29,741 bases of DNA from Sivonenia sp049582005 (GTDB lineage: Bacteria > Cyanobacteriota > Cyanobacteriia > Gloeobacterales > PMM-0068): contig JBAUTB010000179.1 of NCBI GenBank assembly GCA_049582005.1, positions 1 through 29,741 of the forward strand, given 5' to 3'. Position numbers and translations under genes: made by a program. The notes beneath the pieces are model-generated. The model did not search any database. It was given only the letters and a program-made list of their open reading frames with translations, and was not told the origin of the DNA. Shown piece after piece: positions 1 to 7,072 of this stretch (its first letter is position 1; each line of letters starts with the position of its first letter).

Positions 1-28
1 GCAGGTCATAACTATAAGGTTTTGGCAT
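1..28 (-). mobile_element. 5' end of a probable IS630-family transposase gene, cut by the window edge
   Basis: Reading leftwards from the ATG at 28-26, the frame gives MPKPYSYDL and then leaves the window. I recall this start (M-P-x-P-Y-S-Y-D-L-R-Q-K) as typical of the N-terminal helix-turn-helix half of cyanobacterial IS630-family transposases. Only nine codons are visible, so the call rests on that short motif. The element's outer end should lie between here and the smpB promoter. The stretch around 89-102, which contains TA dinucleotides, is a possible end but cannot be tested without the other terminus. Confidence 0.55.
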
Positions 29-188
29 GGGTTCACCGAATAACAGCAGGCACAAGATTACCTCTAGTCTACGTCCTAAGCCTCATGGCTGTTGCTATAC
101 CCTTAAGAGTAGGTCCTTTTGATTGAAAAATGACTGCGCATACCCCCGAAAAAATCTGAGAGGCTAGGATGCAGGGGCTGTGCCCTCT

Positions 189-194
189 TACAAT
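189..194 (+). promoter_or_regulatory. Putative -10 box for smpB
   Basis: TACAAT lies 23 bases before the smpB ATG, which would give a leader of roughly 17 bases. No good -35 hexamer sits 16-18 bases upstream, which is not unusual in cyanobacteria. The rest of 29-188 holds no gene that I can recognise. Confidence 0.5.
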
Positions 195-217
195 AGAAGA
201 ACACACCTATTTGAGTT

Positions 218-685
218 ATGGCAAAAACAGAAGGCACTAAACTCTTAGCCGATAACCGTAAAGCCCGCGCTGATTTTGAGATCTTACAAACTTTTCAAGC
301 CGGGATTGAGCTTCAGGGTAGCGAAGTCAAATCCATTAGAGCAGGACGGGTTAACTTGCGCGATGCTTTTGCTCGCGTTCGCGGGGGAGAAGTCTACTTA
401 CTCAATATGCATATTTCCCCACTAGCGCAGTCTCATGGTCAAGTGTTCGGGCATGATCCTACCCGTGATCGCAAACTCTTGATGCACCGCGCAGAGATTC
501 GCAAACTCCTTGGTTCTGTGGATGAAAAGGGCCTGACCCTCGTGCCGCTAAAGATGTACCTCAAAGATGGCTGGATCAAAGTAGACCTGGGCATAGCTCG
601 AGGTAAAAAGCTCTATGACAAACGGGAAGACCTTAAGAAGAAGGAAGCCAAGCGAGAAATCGAACGAGCCACCAAGTATCAGTAA
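218..685 (+). CDS. smpB: SsrA-binding protein SmpB
   Basis: SmpB binds tmRNA (SsrA) and delivers it to stalled ribosomes for trans-translation. The 155-residue length is normal for the family. The beta-barrel core is clear: ADFEILQTFQAGIELQGSEV, then KSIRAGRVNLRDAF, then the VYLLNMHISPL segment. The HDPTRDRKLLMHRAEI block that contacts tmRNA follows. The C-terminal tail is basic (GKKLYDKREDLKKKEAKREI), as expected for the helix that enters the decoding centre. The ATG at 218 starts directly at the usual MAK... N-terminus and follows a TACAAT -10 box. The next gene is co-oriented after 106 bases, so cotranscription is possible but unproven. Confidence 0.96.
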   Translation: MAKTEGTKLLADNRKARADFEILQTFQAGIELQGSEVKSIRAGRVNLRDAFARVRGGEVYLLNMHISPLAQSHGQVFGHDPTRDRKLLMHRAEIRKLLGSVDEKGLTLVPLKMYLKDGWIKVDLGIARGKKLYDKREDLKKKEAKREIERATKYQ

Positions 686-791
686 GGCGCTATTTTCCCT
701 CTATGCTATGGACACCTCCTATATTACGGAAAGAATCGAAAGAGATAAAAGAGGCTGTGCGGTCTGGGGAGAACCTTGATAGCCTGGATGT

Positions 792-1979
792 ATGAAGATT
801 CTCATCCTTGGTGCTGGTTTTGGAGGGCTCTATACAGCCCTAGCTCTTTCTCAATATCCTTGGAAGGAAGAGCGTCCCCAAATTACTCTGGTGGACCGCG
901 AAGACCGTTTTTTGTTTGTTCCCTTGCTTTACGAGCTTCTGACCGGTGAACTCCAAACGTGGGAAATCGCCCCTCCGTTGGTAGAGGTTCTAGAGGGAAC
1001 AGGGGTGGAATTTATTCAGGGAGAAGTCAAAGCGATTGACCCCGCTCAGCAGGCAGGACTGCTGAGCGACGGTCGGACCTTGGAAGGAGACTATCTCGTG
1101 GTGGCTATTGGTGGGCAGACTCCTACCTTTGGGATTATGGGTGTGCCTGAATATGCCATTCCTTTTCGGACCTTGGCCCATGCTCAGCGGATAAAGCAGC
1201 GCTTGGGGGAATTAGAACAGAAAGAACGCGTACGTGTAGCAATTGTCGGAGCTGGGGCCAGCGGGGTAGAACTGGCCTGTAAAATCGGGGACCGCTTGGG
1301 CTCCAAGGGTGTTCTTTATTTGCTGGACCGTGCCGATATTGTTCTGCCCAATTTTGATGAAAATCTCCGTAAACCAGCTATCAAAGCGTTGGAAGACCGG
1401 GATGTTCATCTCATGATGGAAAAAGTGATTGAAGAGATCACAAAAGAGGGCATTGTTTATCGGAGTGTCGATGGAGAGGTGCTGGAAACCTTGCCCGCAG
1501 ACTTGGCTCTCTGGACGGTGGGAACGGCTGTCCCGGCACTGATCACCCAATCGTCGCTGAAAAAAGATGAGCGAGGCTATATTCAAGTCACCCCTACGTT
1601 GCAATCTAGCAACTATCCCCGCGTTTTTGCCTTGGGAGACTTGGCCAGTTGTCCCCTACCCGAAGGTAAAAAAGCGCCATTAAGTGCCCAAGTGGCCTAT
1701 CAACAAGCCGATTTCTGCGCCTGGAATCTCTGGGCTAGCATTCATAAGCGTCCTCTTCTAGAATTCCGCTATTTTGAATTAGGAACACTGATCAGTTTAG
1801 GCACTACGCAAGCTGCTGCCTCAATTCTGGGCTACGGCCTTTCTGGTCCTGTGGCTCATATCCTGCGGCGTCTAGTATATCTGGGCCGGATGCCCAGTAG
1901 TAAGCATCAGTGGCAAGTTGGTGTTAACTGGTTGTCTGATGCTTTAGTGCGCAATTTGAGAACCTGGGCTAGTAGTTAG
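792..1979 (+). CDS. ndbB: NdbB/NDC1-type type II NAD(P)H dehydrogenase (demethylphylloquinone reductase-like)
   Basis: This is a 395-residue flavoprotein with two Rossmann dinucleotide-binding sites. The FAD site GAGFGG is at residues 7-12. The NAD(P)H site GAGASG is at residues 153-158. The C-terminal FAD motif ALGDLA is near 280-285. The block RFLFVPLLYELLTGELQTWE (39-58) matches my memory of the NdbB/NDC1 branch rather than NdbA or NdbC. That branch reduces demethylphylloquinone in phylloquinone biosynthesis and feeds electrons to membrane quinones. It is probably attached to the membrane peripherally, because no transmembrane segment is obvious. The subfamily call is from remembered sequence; the broader NDH-2-like oxidoreductase call is firm. 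Just after the stop, GCGAA-CAGAT-TTCGC (1981-1995) could form a small hairpin. Confidence 0.85.
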   Translation: MKILILGAGFGGLYTALALSQYPWKEERPQITLVDREDRFLFVPLLYELLTGELQTWEIAPPLVEVLEGTGVEFIQGEVKAIDPAQQAGLLSDGRTLEGDYLVVAIGGQTPTFGIMGVPEYAIPFRTLAHAQRIKQRLGELEQKERVRVAIVGAGASGVELACKIGDRLGSKGVLYLLDRADIVLPNFDENLRKPAIKALEDRDVHLMMEKVIEEITKEGIVYRSVDGEVLETLPADLALWTVGTAVPALITQSSLKKDERGYIQVTPTLQSSNYPRVFALGDLASCPLPEGKKAPLSAQVAYQQADFCAWNLWASIHKRPLLEFRYFELGTLISLGTTQAAASILGYGLSGPVAHILRRLVYLGRMPSSKHQWQVGVNWLSDALVRNLRTWASS

Positions 1980-2052
1980 AGCGAACAGATTTCGCGCTAA
2001 ACATACTTATCTGGATCTTGTCTCGGTTATCGTACTTGAAACTATGAGGCGG

Positions 2053-2220
2053 CTAGGCGCAGCATCCTGCTTCTTTGCAGCAGGAAGATGGCTCATCATG
2101 CTTGTGCTTAGCACAAGCTTCACTACAATAGGCTTTCTCCTCCAGGACATAGCCTTGGGTGATGTCAATAGTGCAGGAGCAATGACTACAAGCGCAGGGG
2201 ACGAGAATAGTTTCCACCAT
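2053..2220 (-). CDS. bmtA: Bacterial metallothionein, SmtA/BmtA family
   Basis: This 55-residue protein sequesters Zn2+/Cd2+ in the cytoplasm. It begins MVETILVPCACSHCSC and has the classic cyanobacterial metallothionein layout. Cysteines C9, C11, C14 and C16 form the C-x-C-x-x-C-x-C motif. The central YCSEACAKHKH supplies C32, C36 and histidines, and C47, C48, C53 and C54 sit in two CC pairs near the end. Nine or ten cysteines and the histidine-containing middle are typical of SmtA. The ATG at 2220-2218 was chosen because it gives the family's length and N-terminus. The gene lies 90 bases downstream of mreD in the same orientation but has its own metal-regulatory-looking upstream region (see 2252-2295), so separate control is likely. 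No smtB-type repressor gene is visible nearby. Confidence 0.93.
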   Translation of the reverse strand: MVETILVPCACSHCSCTIDITQGYVLEEKAYCSEACAKHKHDEPSSCCKEAGCCA

Positions 2221-2251
2221 AAAATGCACCTCGGAGTAGATACAATCACTA

Positions 2252-2263
2252 TTGCATATTCAA
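2252..2263. promoter_or_regulatory. Short inverted repeat in the metallothionein promoter
   Basis: TTGCATATTCAA is a near-palindrome (10 of 12 positions symmetric) lying 32 bases upstream of the metallothionein ATG. ArsR/SmtB repressors bind imperfect inverted repeats in smt promoters. This one is too short and degenerate to assign, and it may equally be part of the core promoter. Confidence 0.3.
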
Positions 2264-2280
2264 AGAGTTACTGCTAAGAA

Positions 2281-2295
2281 TGAGAATTGTTTTCA
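2281..2295. promoter_or_regulatory. Putative Zur/Fur-type box upstream of the metallothionein gene
   Basis: TGAGAATTGTTTTCA matches the Fur-family 7-1-7 pattern TGATAAT-N-ATTATCA at most positions. It lies 61 bases upstream of the bmtA start codon, between bmtA and mreD. In cyanobacteria Zur is known to act on zinc-handling genes including metallothionein, so the context fits. The match is by eye and no regulator gene is in the window. Confidence 0.4.
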
Positions 2296-2310
2296 ATATC
2301 AAAACAACAC

Positions 2311-2850
2311 TTATTCTGTTTCTAAAAAAGGGTTCCAGCGCTGCGAAGCCCAATAGACGAGCGGAGCCCAAAGGGCACTTACCAAAGCTGAAGCTAGGGC
2401 TACATCTTGATGATGGTTCCAGATCTGAATAATCTCTTTAGAAGACAGTAAGGTCCGCTGCAAGGCTATGGTCGTTTCGTTGAGGATGGTCATGATGAAG
2501 GTTAGCAAAACTAACACGATAGCGTCTTCGCGAAGTAGCCGTTGCTGATAGAGCAAAGCGGTTAGTAAACCTACTAAAGCAAGTCCTAGACTGTGCGTTG
2601 GAAAAACTCCAGATTGCAAAGTGCCGACCATCCCATCTTGCAGCAAACCCATCAAGAGTCCGGCAGAAGTTGCCTGAAATATAGGTCGTTTCAAACTCCA
2701 AACAACTACCCAGATCAGGCTCCAATCAGCATTGACTCCTACCAACTCCCAACCCGGCAAAGATCCCCATTGGGCCATAGAACAGATAAGCGCCGAACCA
2801 AAAGTTCCGGCCCCGAAAATCCACTGTGGTTTAGAGGGGATTTTTAGCAT
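2311..2850 (-). CDS. mreD: Rod shape-determining membrane protein MreD
   Basis: MreD is the integral membrane partner of MreC in the elongasome that directs lateral peptidoglycan synthesis. The protein has 179 residues and is mostly hydrophobic, with about five membrane-spanning stretches. Examples are WIFGAGTFGSALICSMAQW, the ATSAGLLMGLLQDGM segment, LGLALVGLLTALLY and AIVLVLLTFIMTIL. The GLLMGLLQDGM motif with an acidic residue between helices 2 and 3 is typical of MreD. Its start overlaps the 3' end of mreC by 20 bases, which points to translational coupling. Sequence conservation in this family is low, so position directly after mreC supports the call. Confidence 0.85.
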   Translation of the reverse strand: MLKIPSKPQWIFGAGTFGSALICSMAQWGSLPGWELVGVNADWSLIWVVVWSLKRPIFQATSAGLLMGLLQDGMVGTLQSGVFPTHSLGLALVGLLTALLYQQRLLREDAIVLVLLTFIMTILNETTIALQRTLLSSKEIIQIWNHHQDVALASALVSALWAPLVYWASQRWNPFLETE

Positions 2851-3643
2851 TTTTGTTGGATGGATTAGGTTCCGGTTCCGGTTCAGGGTCTACGTTGGCC
2901 GCCGGTGGATAAATATTAACCCAATCCAGGCCAGTAGTCGGAGCGTGAAATGCTATCCCTGCTTTAGGCGGTGGCTGGCTGTCATCGTAGGTAAGTACCT
3001 TGCCGACGGGCAGGTTTGGGAGGAAGCGAGAACTCAAGCCAGAAGTCGTCACCAAGTCTCCCTTTTTGATCGGGACTGTTTTGGTGAAAAATTCTACGAC
3101 TCCTGTGCTGTTTCCTGAACCTTGGAGAACGCCAGCAATGCGGCCTCCATTAACCACTACACCTACCCGGCTGTTTGCATCGGTCAGAAGCAGTACTCGG
3201 CTGGTATGGGGTGTTGTGCTCACTATCTGACCGACCAAACCACTGGCTGCCATGACCATCGATTGCTCTTCAACCCCATCCGCACTGCCTCGGTTCAAAG
3301 TCATTTGTTGCCACCAATGGTCAGCACTGCGGCCAATCACCCGTGCGAGAATAGGCTTGCTCGGTATGTTTGGCTCTGCTTTGGCTAGGGTGCGGAGGGT
3401 TGCATTTTCCTCTTCCAAACTTTGGATTCTGCTCTCCAAAGCCTCTTGTTGTCCACGGGCGATCACCTCAGGGGTAGGACGGTCCAGGGTAAAAGGATAG
3501 GACACATAATAAAAGACTTCAGCGAGCCATCCAGAATGTTCCTGCCGCATCCAGAGCGCACCCGTTAGAAGAAACAGCACAACCAAAATCTGAGTACTGG
3601 AGCGACTCCACCATTTACGGAGCCCGTTTAAGTTATTCAGCAT
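2831..3643 (-). CDS. mreC: Rod shape-determining protein MreC
   Basis: MreC is the periplasmic scaffold linking MreB and MreD to the cell-wall synthases. The 270-residue protein has a short cytoplasmic N-terminus, one membrane anchor (about residues 18-33, QILVVLFLLTGALWM) and a coiled-coil (about 62-90, ARGQQEALESRIQSLEEENA). The MreC beta domain follows, with GRSADHWWQQMTLNRGSADG, the GLVGQIVSTTPHTSRVLLLT block and the IKKGDLVTTSGLSSRFLPNL segment. It ends in a charged proline-rich tail with four Pro-Glu pairs (about residues 252-260). The gene lies between mreB and mreD, 48 bases after mreB, and that gap holds a hairpin (3655-3690). Confidence 0.95.
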   Translation of the reverse strand: MLNNLNGLRKWWSRSSTQILVVLFLLTGALWMRQEHSGWLAEVFYYVSYPFTLDRPTPEVIARGQQEALESRIQSLEEENATLRTLAKAEPNIPSKPILARVIGRSADHWWQQMTLNRGSADGVEEQSMVMAASGLVGQIVSTTPHTSRVLLLTDANSRVGVVVNGGRIAGVLQGSGNSTGVVEFFTKTVPIKKGDLVTTSGLSSRFLPNLPVGKVLTYDDSQPPPKAGIAFHAPTTGLDWVNIYPPAANVDPEPEPEPNPSNKNAKNPL

Positions 3644-3654
3644 GGGTGTGACCT

Positions 3655-3690
3655 GCGAAAGTGCCCATAATATTGATTATGCCCTTTCGC
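3655..3690 (-). promoter_or_regulatory. Intercistronic hairpin between mreB and mreC
   Basis: GCGAAAG (3655-3661) pairs with CTTTCGC (3684-3690). Inside these arms CATAAT (3666-3671) pairs with ATTATG (3676-3681) around the loop ATTG. The structure starts one base after the mreB stop codon and ends 12 bases before the mreC start. There is no T-run, so a processing or mRNA-stability element is more likely than a terminator. A partial attenuator is also possible. Confidence 0.55.
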
Positions 3691-3691
3691 A

Positions 3692-4723
3692 TTAACTTCC
3701 TTTGAAGCTGCCACTGAGGACACGCTCCAAACTCTTGAAGTTTTCTAAGACTTTGCCCGTTCCGAGTACAACGCAGTCCAAAGGATTCTCGGCAATATGA
3801 ACCATGATGCCGGTTTCGTGGCTAATCAGCGCATCGAGTCCTTTCATCAAAGCTCCACCCCCAGCCAGCATGATGCCTCGGTCAATGATGTCAGCGGCCA
3901 ACTCTGGAGGAGTACGTTCCAGGGTGCGTTTGACCGCTTCCACAATGACGCCCAGAGGCTCTGCCATACTCTCCCGAATTTCTGGAGCAGCAATGGTAAC
4001 GGTCCGGGGTAATCCAGAAAGTAGATGCAGACCCCGTACTTCCATCTTGGCCTCTTCACCGCCAGGATAGGCTGAACCAATAGCGATTTTGATTTCTTCA
4101 GCCGTCCGTTCCCCGATGACCAAGTTGTGAACACGCTTCATAAAAGAAGAGATGGATTCACTAAGTTCATCCCCAGCCACCCTAACCGATTCTGACAGCA
4201 CAATCCCTTTGAGCGATAGCACCGCTACTTCCGTAGTACCCCCGCCAATATCCACAATCATGTTGCCGGTGGGTTCAGAAACAGGCAGACCTGCACCAAT
4301 CGCGGCTGCCACTGGTTCTTCGACCACATAGACTTCCCGAGCTCCTGCCCGTGCCGCCGCTTCCATGACCGCACGTCGCTCAACCCCCGTTACCCCCGAG
4401 GGAATACCAATGACAATGCGGGGATTAATCAGATATCGGCCATCATGGACCCGATGAATAAAGTTTTGGAGCATAAGGGCTGCCATATCGAAGTCAGCAA
4501 TGACTCCATCTCGCAGGGGTCGGACTGCTTTGATATTGCCAGGAGTACGTCCCAACATTTTCTGGGCTTCTTCCCCCACCGCTAGAAGCGTTTTAGTCGA
4601 TTCGTCTATGGCGACGACGGAGGATTCCGACAGTACGATGCCTTTCCCGGCTACGTAAACCAGGGTATTAGCTGTACCTAAATCAATACCAATGTCTCTC
4701 GAGAAACGATCAAGAAAAGCCAC
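3692..4723 (-). CDS. mreB: Rod shape-determining actin homologue MreB
   Basis: MreB is the bacterial actin that polymerises under the inner membrane and organises lateral wall synthesis. The 343-residue length is standard. The actin-fold motifs are present: phosphate-1 DLGTANT (14-20), connect/catalytic region VVEEPVAAAIGAG (133-145) and phosphate-2 DIGGGTTEV (158-166). The adenosine-motif region is MLAGGGALMKGLD. The N-terminal MAFLDRFSRDIG provides the usual membrane-binding helix. The start is a GTG at 4723-4721, with a purine-rich GGTGGAAGA just upstream, and it gives the canonical N-terminus. The gene follows rodZ by 55 bases and precedes mreC in one operon-like block. The gap before it contains a TGAAC-N4-GTTCA palindrome. 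Confidence 0.97.
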   Translation of the reverse strand: MAFLDRFSRDIGIDLGTANTLVYVAGKGIVLSESSVVAIDESTKTLLAVGEEAQKMLGRTPGNIKAVRPLRDGVIADFDMAALMLQNFIHRVHDGRYLINPRIVIGIPSGVTGVERRAVMEAAARAGAREVYVVEEPVAAAIGAGLPVSEPTGNMIVDIGGGTTEVAVLSLKGIVLSESVRVAGDELSESISSFMKRVHNLVIGERTAEEIKIAIGSAYPGGEEAKMEVRGLHLLSGLPRTVTIAAPEIRESMAEPLGVIVEAVKRTLERTPPELAADIIDRGIMLAGGGALMKGLDALISHETGIMVHIAENPLDCVVLGTGKVLENFKSLERVLSGSFKGS

Positions 4724-4761
4724 TCTTCCACCTTCTCAGATCAGGGCAAATTTTAACATAG

Positions 4762-4775
4762 TGAACTTGCGTTCA
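4762..4775. promoter_or_regulatory. Perfect 5-4-5 inverted repeat ahead of mreB
   Basis: TGAACTTGCGTTCA lies between the rodZ stop (4779) and the mreB GTG. An A/T-rich stretch with TTAAAA on the mreB-coding strand lies between it and the gene. It could be an operator for an internal mreB promoter. The GAAC-N4-GTTC core resembles the Gram-positive LexA box, not the cyanobacterial one, so I assign no regulator. Confidence 0.35.
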
Positions 4776-4778
4776 TAT

Positions 4779-5699
4779 CTAGGGTGACTTTCGGTTAGGA
4801 GTTGCAGGATTTTTTGTGAAAACCCTTTCAACTACTTGCCCAGGAGCTCCCAGGGCACCGATAGCCTTCTGATTGTGACTGACTAAAATTCCGCCAGCAT
4901 TGCCTGTACGGAATTTAACAGACTGTTTTGCACTCCAGTTACGTTGTGCTCCTTTCGGAAGAACGCCCTGGAAAACAGTCCGCCCATCGGCAGAGACACG
5001 CACCCAGGTGTCTGTTGCTACTTTAACCGCTACTTGCACAGGCCGATCGGCGGTTGGAACTGGAGTCACGGATGGAGGAGTAAGGATGGGTTGCGTCTGA
5101 GGACTTGCCGGTTGAGTTGCAGGCGCATTGGCAACGACTTGATTAGGTGCAGGTGTAGGAGTACCGGCATTGTTGGGAGCAGGATTGGCGCTTTGGATAG
5201 GAGCTCCTGCTCCCTTCACAATCTTTTCTAGAGGTGACGGCTCAGGCTTGCCAGAAGCTTGAACTGGTGCCGATGTGGAAGGCGCGTTGGTTCTTAAGGC
5301 AAAAAAGGTAGAAAGTCCGAGCACGGCGACTACGACCCCAGCCGTATAGCCCAGCCAGTTGGTTTGCTTGGGAGAAGGCGGCATCAGGAGAGGACCGGAG
5401 TTGCCTTGTTTGCGGATCTCGGCCATAGGGAAATAGCGTTCCGCAATTCCGGCACTATCTAGACCCAGGAAGTCTGCATATTTTTTGAGGTATCCCCGAG
5501 CATAGACAGGTTCTGGTAGTTTATCCACCGTACCTTCCTCCAACGCTTGCAAATAACGCCTTTGGACACGGGTTCTCGTGGCGACTTCGTCCAAGGAGAG
5601 GTCACGACGCTCACGGGCTTGGCGCAGCTGAGCACCAGGGGCCACGTTTGGAGAAGAACCAGAAGAAGGAAAAGAAAAAGACTCTTGGTTAGTGTTCAT
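4779..5699 (-). CDS. rodZ: RodZ-like transmembrane HTH protein
   Basis: RodZ links MreB to the membrane and wall machinery. The 306-residue protein has the expected order. An Xre-type helix-turn-helix spans about residues 24-92 (GAQLRQARERRDLSLDEVA, then RVQRRYLQALEEG). It is followed by the RodZ-typical YARGYLKKYADFLGLD, one transmembrane helix (about 115-136) and a long Pro/Ala/Thr-rich periplasmic linker (137-215). The C-terminal DUF4115 beta domain (about 220-298) includes TWVRVSADGRTVFQGVLPKG. The ATG overlaps the end of the upstream pseudouridine synthase gene by 11 bases, so translation is probably coupled. Position directly ahead of mreBCD supports the shape role. Confidence 0.9.
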   Translation of the reverse strand: MNTNQESFSFPSSGSSPNVAPGAQLRQARERRDLSLDEVATRTRVQRRYLQALEEGTVDKLPEPVYARGYLKKYADFLGLDSAGIAERYFPMAEIRKQGNSGPLLMPPSPKQTNWLGYTAGVVVAVLGLSTFFALRTNAPSTSAPVQASGKPEPSPLEKIVKGAGAPIQSANPAPNNAGTPTPAPNQVVANAPATQPASPQTQPILTPPSVTPVPTADRPVQVAVKVATDTWVRVSADGRTVFQGVLPKGAQRNWSAKQSVKFRTGNAGGILVSHNQKAIGALGAPGQVVERVFTKNPATPNRKSP

Positions 5700-6459
5700 G
5701 TTGGATAGTGGTAGACGTCTTTGTTAAGAGTGCTGCAACTTCTTTAGAGGACAGATTCCGATAACTTCCAGGTAATAAATCGCCTAGTGAAATTGGACCG
5801 ATAGCTACTCGCGTTAAGGAATAAACAGGATACCCTAACTGTTCACAAATACGACGAATCTGGCGGTTCCTCCCTTCATGTAGGATAGCTGTTATTAATG
5901 TCTTTCCTTCGTCCTGCTGCAATATATTTATCTGTGCAGGAAGCGTAGGTGTTTTTCCTAGTAAAATTCCTTTGCTCCACAAGCGTAAATCACGCTCTGT
6001 CGGCTTTCCTCGAACCCAGACATGATAGGTTTTTGAGCAACCATAACGGGGATGGGTCAGTCTCAGGGTAAAGTCTCCATCGTTGGTCAGGAGTAGAGCG
6101 CCACTACTGTATTGATCCAGACGGCCAACGGGATGAATGCCTTGGTCTGCCAGTGCTGGAGGCAAGGAAGTTAATACTGTTTTTCGGCCCTTTGGGTCAT
6201 GACAGGTGCTAACAACCCCTTTTGGCTTGTGATAAAGAAGATAAATTTTATGGGTCGCCGGGTATACCTGTTTGCCGTCTACCTGAACTTGGTCCTGCTC
6301 AGGGTCAACTCGGGTTCCCAATTCTGTAATCAGTTGTCCGTTGACTTGGACTTTACCCGCTTGAATCAGTTGTTCTGCTTGGCGGCGGGAACTGACGCCA
6401 CAGCTAGCGAGGTATTTTTGAAGACGTAGGCCGGTCATAGCCATTGGTTCCATAGCCAT
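5689..6459 (-). CDS. RsuA/RluB-family rRNA pseudouridine synthase
   Basis: This enzyme isomerises a uridine in rRNA to pseudouridine. An N-terminal S4 RNA-binding domain (about residues 11-55, LRLQKYLASCGVSSRRQAEQ) precedes the catalytic domain. The signature GRLDQYSSGALLLTNDG starts at residue 112 and places the catalytic aspartate at D115. The later block HEGRNRQIRRICEQLGYPV is the usual RsuA/RluB motif. The 256-residue length fits RluB or RsuA-like proteins, and I cannot tell which rRNA site is modified. Possible starts are M1, M3, M6 and M8. M8 (MTGLRLQKYL) is closest to the family's usual N-terminus and shortens the overlap with the upstream gene, so the true start could be at 6438. Confidence 0.9.
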   Translation of the reverse strand: MAMEPMAMTGLRLQKYLASCGVSSRRQAEQLIQAGKVQVNGQLITELGTRVDPEQDQVQVDGKQVYPATHKIYLLYHKPKGVVSTCHDPKGRKTVLTSLPPALADQGIHPVGRLDQYSSGALLLTNDGDFTLRLTHPRYGCSKTYHVWVRGKPTERDLRLWSKGILLGKTPTLPAQINILQQDEGKTLITAILHEGRNRQIRRICEQLGYPVYSLTRVAIGPISLGDLLPGSYRNLSSKEVAALLTKTSTTIQHEH

Positions 6460-6877
6460 AGGCTGTATTGATAGATTCTTCAGGGGCTTGAATCAACTGG
6501 CAATCGAACTCTTCGGCTAAACGATGTACTTCCTTCAGGTCTTCTTCAGACCATACGGTCCAACTGCCTCTTAGTTCATCGCCCACTCGGACTTCTACAC
6601 GATTCCCCACGATGTACATGATGCGTTGACGGCGGTTAGCCTGTTTGGCTTTCTCTTGAATCAGTTCAAGCGGGTCAATATCTAACAGGCGTAGTGCTAC
6701 TAAAAGTTTGGGAAAAGCTTCCGTAAGTTCTTGCCGAGCACGGATTTGGTCGCTCCGAAGCCAGGCAATCAAAGCTTCTGTCACCTCTTCATTGAGATGC
6801 TTCAATGCTTCTAAGGGAGACTTTGTTTGATAACGTGGGTCCTCCCATATTTTGGCTAGGGCTTCCTGGAGGTCCAT
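6404..6877 (-). CDS. Conserved hypothetical helical protein with a MazG-like segment
   Basis: This 157-residue soluble protein is the first gene of the leftward block. The N-terminal two-thirds is predicted helical and contains HLNEEVTEALIAWLRSD followed by ELTEAFPKLLVALRLLDID. That spacing recalls the EExxE...ExxD metal-binding pattern of MazG-type nucleotide pyrophosphohydrolases, but the second half is degenerate (the final acidic residue of the motif is replaced). The C-terminus (about residues 95-140) looks like a small beta domain with VGNRVEVRVGDELRGSWTVW. Its last 35-56 bases overlap the start of the pseudouridine synthase gene in another frame. The function is not known to me, and the MazG link is an inference. 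Confidence 0.7.
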   Translation of the reverse strand: MDLQEALAKIWEDPRYQTKSPLEALKHLNEEVTEALIAWLRSDQIRARQELTEAFPKLLVALRLLDIDPLELIQEKAKQANRRQRIMYIVGNRVEVRVGDELRGSWTVWSEEDLKEVHRLAEEFDCQLIQAPEESINTAYGYGTNGYDRPTSSKIPR

Positions 6878-7036
6878 AATTTAGTTGTTGAGAAGCGTAT
6901 CCTTGATGGGAAGCGTTGTTGTCTATACTTTTAGATACTAACAAAGTGTGTATTAATTTGCCTATTTTCTGAGAGAAATAGTCCATTATTTTTTCTCAGT
7001 TATCCGGTAGCATCTCTTTTTTAAGTGCATTGGGGG
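6878..7036. promoter_or_regulatory. Divergent promoter region between the shape block and bciB
   Basis: This A/T-rich spacer separates the leftward block (first gene starting at 6877) from the rightward bciB. It contains TTTCT-GAG-AGAAA, a 5-3-5 inverted repeat at 6966-6978, which is a candidate operator or hairpin. No open frame here looks real. Confidence 0.4.
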
Positions 7037-7042
7037 TACAAT
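7037..7042 (+). promoter_or_regulatory. Putative -10 box for bciB
   Basis: TACAAT lies 30 bases before the ATG at 7073. If transcription starts about 7 bases downstream, the upstream GTG at 7025 would not be on the mRNA. That decides the start of the next gene in favour of 7073. Confidence 0.5.
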
Positions 7043-7072
7043 GCCCATCGCATCCGCCAGTTATTCCTCCCT

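Noticed and set aside
2732..3118. 128-codon plus-strand frame across mreD and mreC
   Set aside because: It is antisense to both shape genes, whose motifs and overlap are well supported.
4762..4775. LexA (SOS) box ahead of mreB
   Set aside because: GAAC-N4-GTTC is the Firmicutes/Actinobacteria form. Cyanobacterial LexA sites differ and mreB is not an SOS gene, so only the palindrome itself is reported.
7025..7072. GTG start for bciB with 16 extra residues
   Set aside because: A TACAAT -10 box lies within this extension, and the added residues do not match the family's N-terminus.
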